Position numbers and translations under genes: made by a program. Below, in pieces: positions 1-10,039 of a stretch of DNA of 46,310 bases (position 1 is its first letter; every line of letters begins with the position of its first letter). The notes beneath the pieces were generated by a model that saw nothing but the letters and a program-made list of their open reading frames with translations, ran no database searches and had not been told where the DNA came from. Source of the stretch: Cladochytrium replicatum (taxonomy: Eukaryota > Chytridiomycota > Chytridiomycetes > Cladochytriales > Cladochytriaceae); the NCBI GenBank assembly GCA_025526935.1, contig JAHLKD010000157.1:1-46310 (forward strand). The letters run 5' to 3'.

Positions 1-1707
1 CGCGAGTGAGTGGTTCAGTACGGATGACGATAGATCGAGTCATTTGGGTTGTTGTTGTATGTGGGCATGGTCGGATTTCGTGCTCTCTTTTTGACGTTTT
101 CGGGATTGTCTTTTCACAACACGGAATCTTTGCTGCGCAGATGCAGCAAATCTGATAACGGGAAACACAATTACATTTTGTTCGATGCATAAGATCGCAT
201 GGACGGGTGTCTTTGTCTACAGTTTCCTGTCCCATAATCTGGATCCGATTAAATTGTGGACTGGAATAGTGGATCCATCTGCAGTCACCCCCATCAAGCT
301 TTGATTCAATTCTACTTCCACTCAAAGATATGTCTTCTAGTCTCTGTCTTGTGTATTAATACGACATCTTGACAAACTGCACGAAAAAACTTCATGAGGT
401 AACTATTTAGCTTAGCAAAGGAAAAAAAGCAAAGTCCAAGAAAAGGATGAAAATAATCACATTTGACATGATTAATATTGATATTTCAAGGTAATCTTAT
501 TGACCCAAACCATCGCTCATTCTTTAATGCAATATGTTGAACTCAGTTTCTCTTATGTCAAAGTATGGTCGATGTACTAGAAGAGCAGTCTGGAATGACC
601 TCAACTGTTCAGGTGTACGTCCACACCATTGGGGGCTCGAGGTTCTGTTCGCAGACGGTGATGTAGATTGAGACAAGCAAGGGACTCTTGAGCTTTCCAA
701 GTTCTTTGCAGTCTGACCAGTTGAAGTGGTAGTACGTCCTATGGTTTGTTTAATGAATCCGCACTTCCTTGGACAGCTAGTAAAACCACTCTCGAATGTA
801 GCAGTCCCAACAAGGTCCTGTATTTATGTTCTCTCTGACTGTCATTATTGTGCTCCTTATTTTGTTGCGGACATGTTTCGCCATTCACAGGTTGTGGTCA
901 TCGACAGTGCAGAGGGGTAGTGGCTTGAACTCGGTCTCCAAATTTGCACCATATGCTTCTGCCCATAGCTTGGACTGTTCTGTGTACGTGAGAGGTAATC
1001 CTGAGGTCTTGCACCTCATGCTGCTGCCTGAGGCTCTTTGTTTGGTGCAAACAATTCAAATATACTGTCCCTTCAGCTGTTTTAATTATCCTGGGACTGT
1101 AGATTTATAGGAATAGAGAGATATAGATCCCAGAGATCGTTCACAATAATCATTGTGAGCAGAACATGAAGATTAGCTCTAATCTTGTCTACGCTAACAT
1201 GTTCTCAATGAGAAATAGGTATATATGCGAGATGTACTGAAGTATGATATAATTGTCTGCAGCAAACTGATTAGCATCACATTCTTTCTCAAACGCGTGA
1301 TCACTCACTCCCAGAGCTCAACAAGACTCCAATGAGTACAAGAGGATGTCTTCATGAGCAATACTTAGAATGCCAGTTCTCTCATGTAATTAATGTATGA
1401 TTACGTATGAGCTTGTCCCAGACTCTCTGGTAAGGTTATGTCCCCGCGGGTCCGTAGTAGATGAAGACTGGAGTAGCTAATTTCATTATGTGCATGTCCA
1501 GAAGCTGAAAGCTGAGATTGCAGAGGAAGTTTTTTAGCGGAGGAGTGCCCGTTAAAAGATAATTTTGCGCACTTCCCATCAGCTTTCCAACCGCATGAAC
1601 GTTTCATTAGAGCGTGAATAGTTCAAGCTGTCGTGTCAGGCACGTTCATATTCAAGTATCTCTCGCTAATTCGGGAGAAGTAAACAGTAATAATAAATCT
1701 GATGTCG
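1..1707. other. Intergenic region without a recognisable gene
   Basis: I find no convincing coding region. The reading frames are short, lack recognisable motifs and do not join through credible introns. The stretch is AT-leaning with scattered A/T runs. The only structure that stands out is the stem-loop cluster at 1141-1205, listed separately. An untranslated region of a gene lying to the left cannot be excluded. Confidence 0.5.
1141..1205. repeat. Cluster of perfect stem-loops
   Basis: Three perfect inverted repeats sit in 65 bp. TCACAAT (1141-1147) pairs with ATTGTGA (1152-1158) over a 4-nt loop. AGAACATG (1161-1168) pairs with CATGTTCT (1198-1205). Directly inside it AAGATTA (1169-1175) pairs with TAATCTT (1180-1186) over a 4-nt loop. 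The arms are visible directly in the sequence. A structured RNA, a small palindromic mobile element or chance are all possible. Confidence 0.4.
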
Positions 1708-1790
1708 TGAGGAGAGTGGGATTCGAACCCACGCTTCCGAAGAAACCACGGCCTTAACGTGGCGCCTTAGACCGACTCGGCCATCTCCCC
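1708..1790 (-). tRNA. tRNA-Leu (anticodon AAG)
   Basis: Read on the minus strand, this folds as a type II tRNA. It has a 7-bp acceptor stem (GGGGAGA with TCTCCTC, one G-U pair), the anticodon stem CCACG/CGTGG around loop TTAAGGC, which gives anticodon AAG, a long variable arm with a TTCG loop, the T arm GTGGG-TTCGAAT-CCCAC, and discriminator base A. There is no intron. It decodes CUU leucine codons. No run of four T follows within about 40 nt, so the terminator is unclear. A LINE fragment begins 7 bp upstream of its 5' end. Confidence 0.96.
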
Positions 1791-1797
1791 TGACAAA

Positions 1798-2292
1798 ATC
1801 GGCTTGGCCGCCTGTTTCCAAACCCCCGACCTTATTGTAGGAACTGTCATGATGCCCCTGAAGTGTCGCGTGCCCATGTCTCTGTGTGTCTACATTTGCG
1901 TGCTAGTTTGTCTGCTAGTTTTGATTTAGGCCCGCTGACGATCCCCGCCTACCTCTTGACATTGCAATTGATATGCTTTCACCACGGCCTTTTTATCCTT
2001 CCCCTGCTTTTTCCCAGTGGGTTCTTGTTCTTCGTGCACTTAACCGCATTGGTCAAACTGTCTTGGTTATGAGTTAGTTTGTCTCCAGCTCCTGATTGTA
2101 TCTTGTCTGCTTTTGTTGATTTGGATATGCCTTAGTGTTTTGAAACATTTTACTTTTCCTACGGCTCGCACGGCTCCCCATGTGCTGCCAATTTACGTGT
2201 ATTTTACACTTGTATTTGGATTTTGCACCAGCGGGTGATATGTATTGGTTGGACAATAAATACATATTATGAGGTTCAAAAAAAAAAAAAAA
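1798..2292 (+). mobile_element. LINE family A, 5'-truncated 3' end
   Basis: From 1798 the sequence matches the last ~480 bp of the full-length LINE A nearby (6812-7308). It includes the end of ORF2, the 3' UTR with the tail motif AATAAATACATATTATGA, and a poly(A) run at about 2278-2292. The truncated ORF2 remnant has indels that break its frame. The 5' junction lies only 7 bp from the tRNA-Leu 5' end, and the next LINE starts directly at the poly(A) run. The geometry is element 5' end beside the tRNA and poly(A) end away from it. Confidence 0.9.
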
Positions 2293-2369
2293 TCTCTCTC
2301 TCTCTCCTTCTCTCTGTCCTCTATCTCTCTCTCTCTCTCCTCTCTCCTCTCTCATCTCTCAAAAATCAA

Positions 2370-3775
2370 ATGCCGGCCTCCCTCGCGCTCCGCATGCGCA
2401 GCCGCATGATGCGCCGCATGCCGGACCGCCCGCCGCACCCCCCGCTGGGCCCCCTGATGGACTTTCTGGGTGGGCACCGTGATTTTGTGAAGGGCCCGTT
2501 CGCACCCCCCGTGCCTCCTCTGTTGAAAATTCCGCTCCACAGCTTCCATTCTCCGCTCCTGCCTCTCCAATTCACTGGGCTGATGATGTGAATATGGGGG
2601 AGGATGAAAATGCCGAATCACGTGACTTCCGATCACGTGACCGACGCGCCAAAAGACCTGCTGAACATGAATTGCCCCGTGTCGCTCCCGTTTCTCGTTC
2701 CCGATCACATCTGCCCGGTGTCCGGGTTCTTGCTGCTGTGGCTGCTCCCTCGAGTGTTGCATCTCTGGCCGATCTCCGTGTCGTTCTCACTCAGATGCGA
2801 TCTGTTTGTGCAACCTTTGATCCGTTGGCGATGCTGGATCCTATGCTTGCACATTTGCCGAGGGACACTCCTGCTGAATTTTTAGTGTTTGTCGTGATAT
2901 GGCCGAGGATCTGGTGGGTCGCTTTGGGAGGCCGCTGCCTTCGCCTTCACCTCCGGTTGCCCCTGTCTCCCGCCATGATGATGTGGCTGCGCCTGTGTGC
3001 CTTCCCCCTAGACAACTGCATGGTAATCCTCCAATTCAGGACGATCTTGGGAACTCTGGTGCTCCTGGCCCTCGCCCCCCGTCTAGTCGACCTGCCCCAC
3101 GTGGACCTCAGTGGTCCACGCACTTATGCCGCTGCTGCTGCCAATGCCCGTGCCCGTGTGCTTGAGAGTCTCCCCACACTGAGTGCTGAATCTCGTACAG
3201 AAGCTGTCAGGACTGCCCTTGCTGGTCGTGACCCCACTTCGAATGTCAGCCTTCGTGGCCCTCAGGCCTGTCGTATTCTATCCTCCGACCTCTCCGCTGC
3301 TGGTCTCCCCACCTGCTGATCTTCAGGCCCGTGTGGATGATTTGACCACTGTGTACATCAAGGACATCATGAGACAGCGGCTCGGCTTTGTGCGGACCAT
3401 GCTGAGGGCTCTCTTGGGCGATGAGGTGGTGCGTGGTATCCCCACATCAGTTTCGTTGGTCGCAACATTGCTTCCTTTATCTGTATTCGCTCAACCGCAA
3501 TTGCTCTCCGTGCGCACTTCTCCACCCAGGAAGCTTCCACTGACGAATCAAACCCTGACTTCCTTCGTCGAGCCTCTACTCTGCCTTTGGAGCAGCGGGA
3601 GGCTGCGGTCAGGGAAGTTGTCCACAAGAGATATGCACATATCCTCAGTTCAGTTACTGATCCTGCTATTTTCCTGTATGTCCGTGGTCAGCTCCCCATG
3701 GATGCTCAGGAAACTGTGCTGGACAGTGCCCGCGGGATTGCGCGTCAGCCTCGCTCAACCCATCTTCGTCAATGA
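2370..3775 (+). pseudogene. LINE A ORF1 (nucleic-acid-binding protein), frameshifted
   Basis: The start ATG at 2370 follows the motif CAAAAATCAA, which also precedes ORF1 of family B. The product would be the RNA-binding ORF1 protein of the retrotransposition particle. Recognisable segments are spread over all three forward frames, with breaks near 2580, 2885, 3115, 3300 and 3450. Its final ~60 codons (3587-3775) align with the ORF1 C-terminus of family B (shared VHKR-AH and DPA-F motifs). The N-terminal half is rich in Pro, Arg and Ala. It ends in TGA overlapping the ORF2 start. Either ORF1 has decayed while ORF2 stayed open, or the assembly holds indel errors; I cannot tell which. Confidence 0.75.
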
Positions 3776-6700
3776 TTAGTGTTCGAGTTGGTACCTTCAA
3801 TTGTCGAAATTTGAGCCTTGGAGTTCTTGATTCACTGTTTCGTTTTATGCGCGCAAATCACATTGTTTTTCTGCTCCTGACTGAAACACACCTTTTTCCT
3901 TTAGACCCGCTGCCTTCCCCAGATTTGATTTTTGACACTCGTTTTTCTCCTGGGTCATCGGGTACAAGACGGGCTGGTGTGGGAGTCTTGATCAATCGCA
4001 GTCTTTGTAGAGCTTCTGATTTCCGTCTCGTTTCTAGTTATGGTGGCACCTCTATATGGTTTACATTTCGTGGGCTTTTGGTTGGAGGGTATTATTTGCC
4101 TCCGTGTGGTATTGCTCTAGACCCCTTCCTTGAAGAGTTTATTGCTTCACTTCCTCAACATGTCCCGTCGTCTCCGTGCCCTGTTCTTTTGTTGGGCGAT
4201 TTCAATGCCCGTTTTTTAGCTACTGGTGATCATTCTTCAAATTGTAGGGGTAGGTTGTTTGAGCAATTTATTTCTGCCGCTAGTTTCTCTCTAGTTAAGC
4301 ACCCTTCCTGTCATAACCCCACATTTTCTTCTCGCAATGGTGACTCCATTATCGATTTGTTGTTTGTCAATCCTCTGCTTCAATGTGATCCTATTTCTTA
4401 CATAGTTCATAGTCGTCTAGCCGACGGCGAGTTTATGCCTTGGGCTTCTGACCATTTTCCGGTTACAGCTGTTTTTTCTTTTGCTCCTCCCAATGCCAGC
4501 GCTCCCTCTGCTGCACCTCCCCACAAGCGCTGGGCTGCTCATCTGTTGCGTGAACCTGCTGTCTTTCAAGCAATGGAGGATGTGGGACATTTGTTTTTTG
4601 ATCCCACCCTTGCTGATGTCAATGCTGCGCTCAGTCCAATTTTAGAAGCTCCCGCCTTTGCCCAAATGTCTGTGGATGTTGCACAGGGATGTATTGACTC
4701 TGCATTGGATATTATTTTGTCCTTTGTTACTTCGTGTGCTGCTTGTGTCATTGGACCCCCCCGTTTAGTTCGCCGTCGCCCTGCCCTGCCATTGTTGCCG
4801 CCGCATTTAGTGGCCTTGCGACGGAGCTACTTACTTGCTCATAAGCACTATTTAGCTGTTTCTTCCTGTGATGATCCTGATCCTGTTTTAGTTGAGTATT
4901 GCCGCTTGGAGCGTGACCGGCTATCGCGTGAGCGTGTCAAAGCTTTTCGTACTTGGTCTCTTTCTCTGCGAGCTCGAGAGGCTTCTGGCGACAATATGTT
5001 TAGTTCTTCTCCTAGTTCTTTAACCGAGGTTAGCAAAGTTCTTTCCACCGCGCGTAGGTGTCATCAACGGCGCTCAGCTGCAAGTGGTTTATTGTCTGAT
5101 CCTGCCTCTTTATCTCATTATCGCAATCACTTTGCCTCTGTTTATCAGACTCAGTTTGCACAATCCTCTGCCAGTGCAGAACACGTTCGTCTACATGCGC
5201 TGAATGATTCCGTGTCAGTTAGTGTTAGTGACTTTGTTTGTGCTATTCGTTCTTCCCCAAACAACTCTGCTCCTGGCCCAAACCATATTCCAGCTGAGTT
5301 ATTTAAGCCGTTAGCTTCTGATGTTGCTATCCTTTTTGTTCAACTTTCAAACGCTATTTTCCGTTCAGGTTTGTCGCCCTCTGCCTGGAATGCTGGCTTG
5401 TTGTTACCTGTTTGGAAGAATAAGGGCTCCATTGGTGATATTAGTCAGTACCGCCCCATTACTTTAACCAATGTTGATAGAAAAATCTTTGAGCGTACCC
5501 TGCTTCCTATGCTTGTAGCTCATGTTGGTAAACTTGATCCCGCCCAAGCTGGTTTCCAGGCCAATCGTTCAGGTGTTGAGTGTGTTTTTGCATTAGATGC
5601 TACGCTTCGACGGGCTTCCCGCACTGCTCTGCCTTATTGTGTTACTTTCTTAGATATTAAAGCAGCGTATGATACTGTGTATAGGCCTCTTTTGTGGGAA
5701 CGTCTTCATCAATTTCCCAGAATTCCAAACCGTTTGATCTCTGTTTTGATGAGTATGTTTGATCGTTGTTCTTCTCAGGTTGTTATAGAGAATCGTTCTT
5801 CTGATTTGTTTTCGCTTCCACGAGGTCTTTTTCAAGGTTCTGTTTTGTCTCCGTTCTTGTACTCAGTTTTCATCAATCCTTTAGCACAGCTCCTTCGTCG
5901 TGAATCTTCTCATCTTGCTAGGTTTTCTTATAATACTCCTGTTTTCAATTCGTTGTTTTTGGCTGATGACATAGCTTTGCTTTCTGCCACCCCTGAGCAG
6001 GCCCAACGTGCATTGAAACTTTGTGAAGATTTTGCTTTAGCTTCTCATTTTGTGTTTTCACCTTCAAAGTGTGCTGTGTTATCTTCTCAACGGTTACCCA
6101 CCCCCTTGAAGCTTCATGGCTCTGCCCTCCCTGTAGAGGTTTCATTTAGATACCTTGGTCACTATTTTACTATTGAAGGGTTTGATCTTGCTGCAACTAT
6201 TGATCATCGCTTAGAGAAAGCTCGTGCCTCATTGTATCTTTTTGCACCTTATGTCTCGTACTTTGGTGGGTCTGCTCCTCGTGTTGCCAGGTTGTTGTTT
6301 TTGTCTTTTATTAGACCTTCACTTGAGTTTGGTTTAGCACTTATTCGGCCTTCCACTGCTCAGCTTCAGGTACTCGAGCGTTTTTGTTATCATGCACTGT
6401 GTCGTCTGTTTTCGCTAGCCCATACGACGTCGCGTGTTGGTTTGTTGCTGTTAGCGCAAATTCCTACTTTTGAGTTCAGGCTGAAGTACCTTCAGGCACG
6501 TATGTTTGCTCGCTGGTATAGTGATTCCAGCCCTCTGTTACCAGCTACTGTGTTGCAATTCTATCAGTCATCTCCAGTAGGTTATGGTTCATCTCCTTAT
6601 TTTTCCGCTTGTCACAATGATCTCATTGTTCCTATGCCTGTTGTGCCCCCACTTCATCCGTTGATGTTGCATTTTCAGTCTTTAGCTGTTGCACATAATG

Positions 6701-7152
6701 GACCAATTGCAGTTTCGTTTGCCCCTGTCCGCAATTTGAAACTTCGCCACCCTTTGTTGCTACCCCCACACCAACATCTCCCAACAGTATGTCTTCGTTT
6801 GTTCCTGCTATATCGGCTTGGCCGCCTGTTTCCAAACCCCCGACCTTATTGTAGGAACTGTGATGATGCCCCTGAAGTGTCGCGTGCCCATGTCTCTGTG
6901 TGTCTATATTTGCGTGCTAGTTTGTCTGCTAGTTTTGATCTAGGCCCGCCTGACGATCCCCGCCTACCTCTTGACATTGCAATTGATATGCTTTCACAAC
7001 GGCCTTTTTATCCTTCCCCTGCTTTTTCCCAGTGGGTTCTTGTTCTTCGTGCACTTAACCGCATTTGGTCAAACTGTCTTGGTTATGAGTTAGTTTTGTC
7101 TCCAGCTCCTGATTGTATCTTGTCTGCTTTTGTTGATTTGGATATGCCTTAG
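3772..7152 (+). CDS. LINE A ORF2: APE endonuclease-reverse transcriptase
   Basis: This is an uninterrupted 1126-codon frame. Residues ~1-235 form an exonuclease/endonuclease/phosphatase domain with TFNCR near residue 8, TETHL near 38, LLGDFNAR near 140 and catalytic SDHF near 226. The reverse transcriptase follows (~500-800): YRPITLTNVDRKIFER near 561, AQAGF near 592, FLDIKAAYDT near 626, and the FLADD catalytic box near 729. A C-terminal CX2CX9HX3C motif (from residue 1027) resembles the zinc-binding tail of L1-type ORF2 proteins. The enzyme would nick target DNA and prime reverse transcription there. All key residues are present, so this copy may be competent. The ATG overlaps the ORF1 stop. 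Confidence 0.95.
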   Translation: MISVRVGTFNCRNLSLGVLDSLFRFMRANHIVFLLLTETHLFPLDPLPSPDLIFDTRFSPGSSGTRRAGVGVLINRSLCRASDFRLVSSYGGTSIWFTFRGLLVGGYYLPPCGIALDPFLEEFIASLPQHVPSSPCPVLLLGDFNARFLATGDHSSNCRGRLFEQFISAASFSLVKHPSCHNPTFSSRNGDSIIDLLFVNPLLQCDPISYIVHSRLADGEFMPWASDHFPVTAVFSFAPPNASAPSAAPPHKRWAAHLLREPAVFQAMEDVGHLFFDPTLADVNAALSPILEAPAFAQMSVDVAQGCIDSALDIILSFVTSCAACVIGPPRLVRRRPALPLLPPHLVALRRSYLLAHKHYLAVSSCDDPDPVLVEYCRLERDRLSRERVKAFRTWSLSLRAREASGDNMFSSSPSSLTEVSKVLSTARRCHQRRSAASGLLSDPASLSHYRNHFASVYQTQFAQSSASAEHVRLHALNDSVSVSVSDFVCAIRSSPNNSAPGPNHIPAELFKPLASDVAILFVQLSNAIFRSGLSPSAWNAGLLLPVWKNKGSIGDISQYRPITLTNVDRKIFERTLLPMLVAHVGKLDPAQAGFQANRSGVECVFALDATLRRASRTALPYCVTFLDIKAAYDTVYRPLLWERLHQFPRIPNRLISVLMSMFDRCSSQVVIENRSSDLFSLPRGLFQGSVLSPFLYSVFINPLAQLLRRESSHLARFSYNTPVFNSLFLADDIALLSATPEQAQRALKLCEDFALASHFVFSPSKCAVLSSQRLPTPLKLHGSALPVEVSFRYLGHYFTIEGFDLAATIDHRLEKARASLYLFAPYVSYFGGSAPRVARLLFLSFIRPSLEFGLALIRPSTAQLQVLERFCYHALCRLFSLAHTTSRVGLLLLAQIPTFEFRLKYLQARMFARWYSDSSPLLPATVLQFYQSSPVGYGSSPYFSACHNDLIVPMPVVPPLHPLMLHFQSLAVAHNGPIAVSFAPVRNLKLRHPLLLPPHQHLPTVCLRLFLLYRLGRLFPNPRPYCRNCDDAPEVSRAHVSVCLYLRASLSASFDLGPPDDPRLPLDIAIDMLSQRPFYPSPAFSQWVLVLRALNRIWSNCLGYELVLSPAPDCILSAFVDLDMP

Positions 7153-7308
7153 TGTTTTGAAACGTTTTACTTTTCCTACGGCTCGCACGGCTCCCCATGT
7201 GCTGCCAATTTACGTGTATATTTACACTTGTATTTGGATTTTGCACCAGCGGGTGATATGTATTGGTTGGACAATAAATACATATTATGAAGTTCAAAAA
7301 AAAAAAGC

Positions 7309-7710
7309 AATTGATAGCCTTTGTCCACTTCAAATTGTCAACCCAGCGAATCTTGCACCGTGTCATCTAGTTTTTCGTTGTCTCCATAAGATTTGGCTTC
7401 ACTGTATGGGTCTGCCATTAGAAGTTTCTCCTCCAGACTCCCTCTTTGGCCCTGCATTTGTGGATCTTTAACGTTTTCTTTTCTCATTATTTATTACTCA
7501 CCTGTTTTTTTGGCACCTTAGCAGTATCTGACAGGTAGCCACAGGTTTGAGTTTACATTCTCTGTTTTGCTTTGTTGCTTTTCCTTATGCTGCGCGCGCT
7601 TCCCTATGTGCTGGTCCATGACCATCTTGTAAGGCACTTTGGGTGTTGTTTTTTGTTATGCATTGTATGTGCAAAATAAATAAAAATATTGTTAAAATTT
7701 TTTTTTTAGA
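7309..7710 (+). mobile_element. LINE family B, 5'-truncated 3' end
   Basis: It starts directly after the poly(A) of the full-length A copy with sequence matching 34765 onward of the full-length B copy. It covers the last ~50 ORF2 codons, the 3' UTR with the GGCACTTTGGGTGTTG motif, the AATAAATAAAAATATTGTT tail and a short A run, followed by a run of T. It is oriented like its neighbours and forms the third member of the tandem stack beside tRNA-Leu. Confidence 0.88.
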
Positions 7711-7762
7711 TTTTGATATTAGTTAAACCGGATTTCTGTCAATGCCATGCTCAGACAAATTT

Positions 7763-8163
7763 GAGAAGCTACTGCCCTTGCCCAAATGTCTGTGGATGTT
7801 GCACAGGGATGTATTGAGATATTATTTTGTCCTTTGTTACTTCATGCGCTGCTTGTGTCATTGGACCTCGCAGTTTAGTTTGTGATCACCCTGCCCTGCC
7901 ATTGTTGCCGCCGCATTTCATGGCCTTGCGACGGAGCTACTTACTTGCTCATAAGCACCTTTTAACTATTTCTTCCTGTGATGATCCTGATCCTGCTTTA
8001 GTTGAGTATTTTGCTTCGAGCGTGACCAGCTATCGCGTGAGAGTGTCAAAGCTTTTCGTACTTGGTCTCTTTCTCAGCGAGCTCGAGAGGCTTCTAGCCA
8101 CAATGTGTTCAGTTCTTCTCCTGGTTCTTTAACTGAGGTTAGCAAAGTTCTTCCCACTGCGCT
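7763..8163 (+). mobile_element. LINE family A internal fragment
   Basis: This matches about 4647-5052 of the full-length A copy, the linker between endonuclease and reverse transcriptase. Small deletions and substitutions break the frame (one visible at about 7818). Neither a 5' nor a poly(A) end remains. It is the member of this stack furthest from tRNA-Leu and is more degraded than the others. It abuts the gypsy-derived region. Confidence 0.8.
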
Positions 8164-8540
8164 GTCGACCTGTCTACTGAAAGTAAAATAACCTTCAAGT
8201 AACTGTCCTTGCTTCTACAGCAATCCGCAAGGCTAAGTCCGAACACTAGGAGCAAGTGAACCAACCTACTTCTTCTGAATCATCTTCAGGTCACTCAGTA
8301 GTCTGTCTAGGATGATCAGTTGCTATTTGCAACACGCACTTAGATCTGTGGTCACGTGTTCTTTTTTCTAAGCCATTAACATAAATCTGAACAAGTAAAT
8401 AATTAATTAAATTCTAAACAAAAGAAAGGAAATCCCATTCCCCCAACTCTTTCCCCAAATCTCTTTCTATGCCACATTTGTGGTGCACACCACGACAGTC
8501 TCCCCAAACTGCGAAACAGCTGAAACAGCATGAAGCAGTT

Positions 8541-9700
8541 TCAAAGAGTGTGTGTGCTATTATGTCTGGTTTCGGTATCTTCAACAGCAAGAAGATTCTT
8601 CTTCACGGCAATCTTATGAGTGATATCATCAAGAGAATCTGCACGCTGTTTGAAAAACACTAAACGAGTCAAAGAGATTGGATTTGCCAAAGGAGAACCA
8701 TCTAATTCCACAAGCCACGCAAATCCTTTGTCTCCAAGTCTCAAGATAATATACGGTCCTCTAAAAGTATCTGCTAATTTGCGTGACCATTGTTTTTCTA
8801 ATACAGAATCCCATAAAAGAACAAGATCTCCTACTGATAAAGGAATTTTACAAAGACGTTTCATTTCATTATAGGACAAAGCAGATTTCTCACGACTGGA
8901 ATTAAGATTATCTGCCACTTCAGTAGTATATATCCTTCGTAGTCAGAAATTTGATTAAGTCGTAGCTGTAACAATTCATTTCGACCCATACGAAATGACC
9001 ATTCATATTGACGCCAGCTAGTGATATCAAATTCAATAGGCATGATACAAGCACACCCATACAATAGTTCAAACGGAGTATAACCAGTAGTAGAGTTAAA
9101 CTGTAACATTGAAAGACAATAAACCCATTCGGAGATATGAATGCTGAAAATTGCCTTCAGCTTCAGTATACCATTTGGAATTGTTTTACAACTTGGAGAC
9201 CAATGATGTTCAATTAAATTAGCACGAGGATTTGCAACTGAAGTAAAAGCATAAACGAAACCAATAGAATCTAAATAATCTTTAACAGATTGATTATTGA
9301 ATTCTGGACCTAGGTCAAAAACAATTTATGACCAGGAATAGACCATAAGTAGTTATGCATTGTTGTAAAAATGTAAGAACTGCCTGATGAGTAATTTTCT
9401 TGACAGGGTCTGCATCAAGATAACCACACATACCACAAACCCCTCCAATAACTGATTTAGTTTAACCATGATAACGATATGCATCAATAGACAATAGCAT
9501 TGACCTTTTCAATAAGTGTAGGAAATCTTTGTTCATTTGCTTTACTGTTTGATTGTTTTTCACATCACTCACATGTACTACACCACTTTCAACATATTTC
9601 CAAAGATTAGGCCACTAATATCTGCTAGATATCTTTTTGAAGGTTGCTTCTCTACCTCTATGACCGCCAACAACTCCTTCATATAAAGATTATAAAACTG
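8541..9700 (-). pseudogene. Gypsy integrase remnant
   Basis: Minus-strand fragments show the typical integrase segments in order. Near 9500-9690 is the N-terminal zinc-binding region (GGHRGREATFKK, WPNLWKYVES). Near 8990-9109 is the core motif TGYTPFELLYG. At 8600-8918 is the C-terminal domain (SVGDLVLLWDS, FRGPYIIL). Stops and frame changes separate them. The protein would insert the element cDNA into the genome. The C-terminal part has a close relative on the plus strand at 15570-16025. Confidence 0.85.
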
Positions 9701-10039
9701 CCTGTCTTAATTTTTCTGTACCAATAACTCTACCAGGTATCTGAAAATAATGCTTAGGACATTCAAATAAATGACTTTTTCGAAGTAAAAATTGTTTAGC
9801 AAGTGTCCAAGCTTTTATCCATGCAGAATCACTCAATTCTTCCCAGCATTCACCAGTAGCCAAATAATGACATAAACCCCACGATTCTCTGTCATAATTG
9901 TCAACACTGAAATCTAAAGGAGAAATAGTAGAAGTAATTGAAGAGATGGAATTAGAACTGAAGAGGAAATCATCAAACTCTACTTCAGCATCAGTAGAAT
10001 CAGGAACAACATGACCAGGTAAGGCAATTCGAGACATTG

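Larger units (their letters stand above)
2293..7308 (+). mobile_element. Full-length non-LTR retrotransposon (LINE), family A
   Basis: The element begins with a ~70-nt CT-rich tract right after the poly(A) of the preceding copy. It then carries ORF1 (2370-3775, frameshifted), ORF2 (3772-7152, intact), a short 3' UTR and a poly(A) run at about 7297-7306. ORF1 and ORF2 overlap by ATGA, an arrangement compatible with termination-reinitiation. It has an APE-type endonuclease, reverse transcriptase and a C-terminal Cys/His motif. I see no RNase H domain, unlike the fungal Tad clade. Placement near L1-like elements is my inference. Confidence 0.93.

Noticed and set aside
2223-2591. Open frame running from the 3' UTR of the truncated LINE through the CT repeat
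   Set aside because: The first part is 3' UTR and poly(A)/CT sequence. Only the part after the ATG at 2370 belongs to ORF1.
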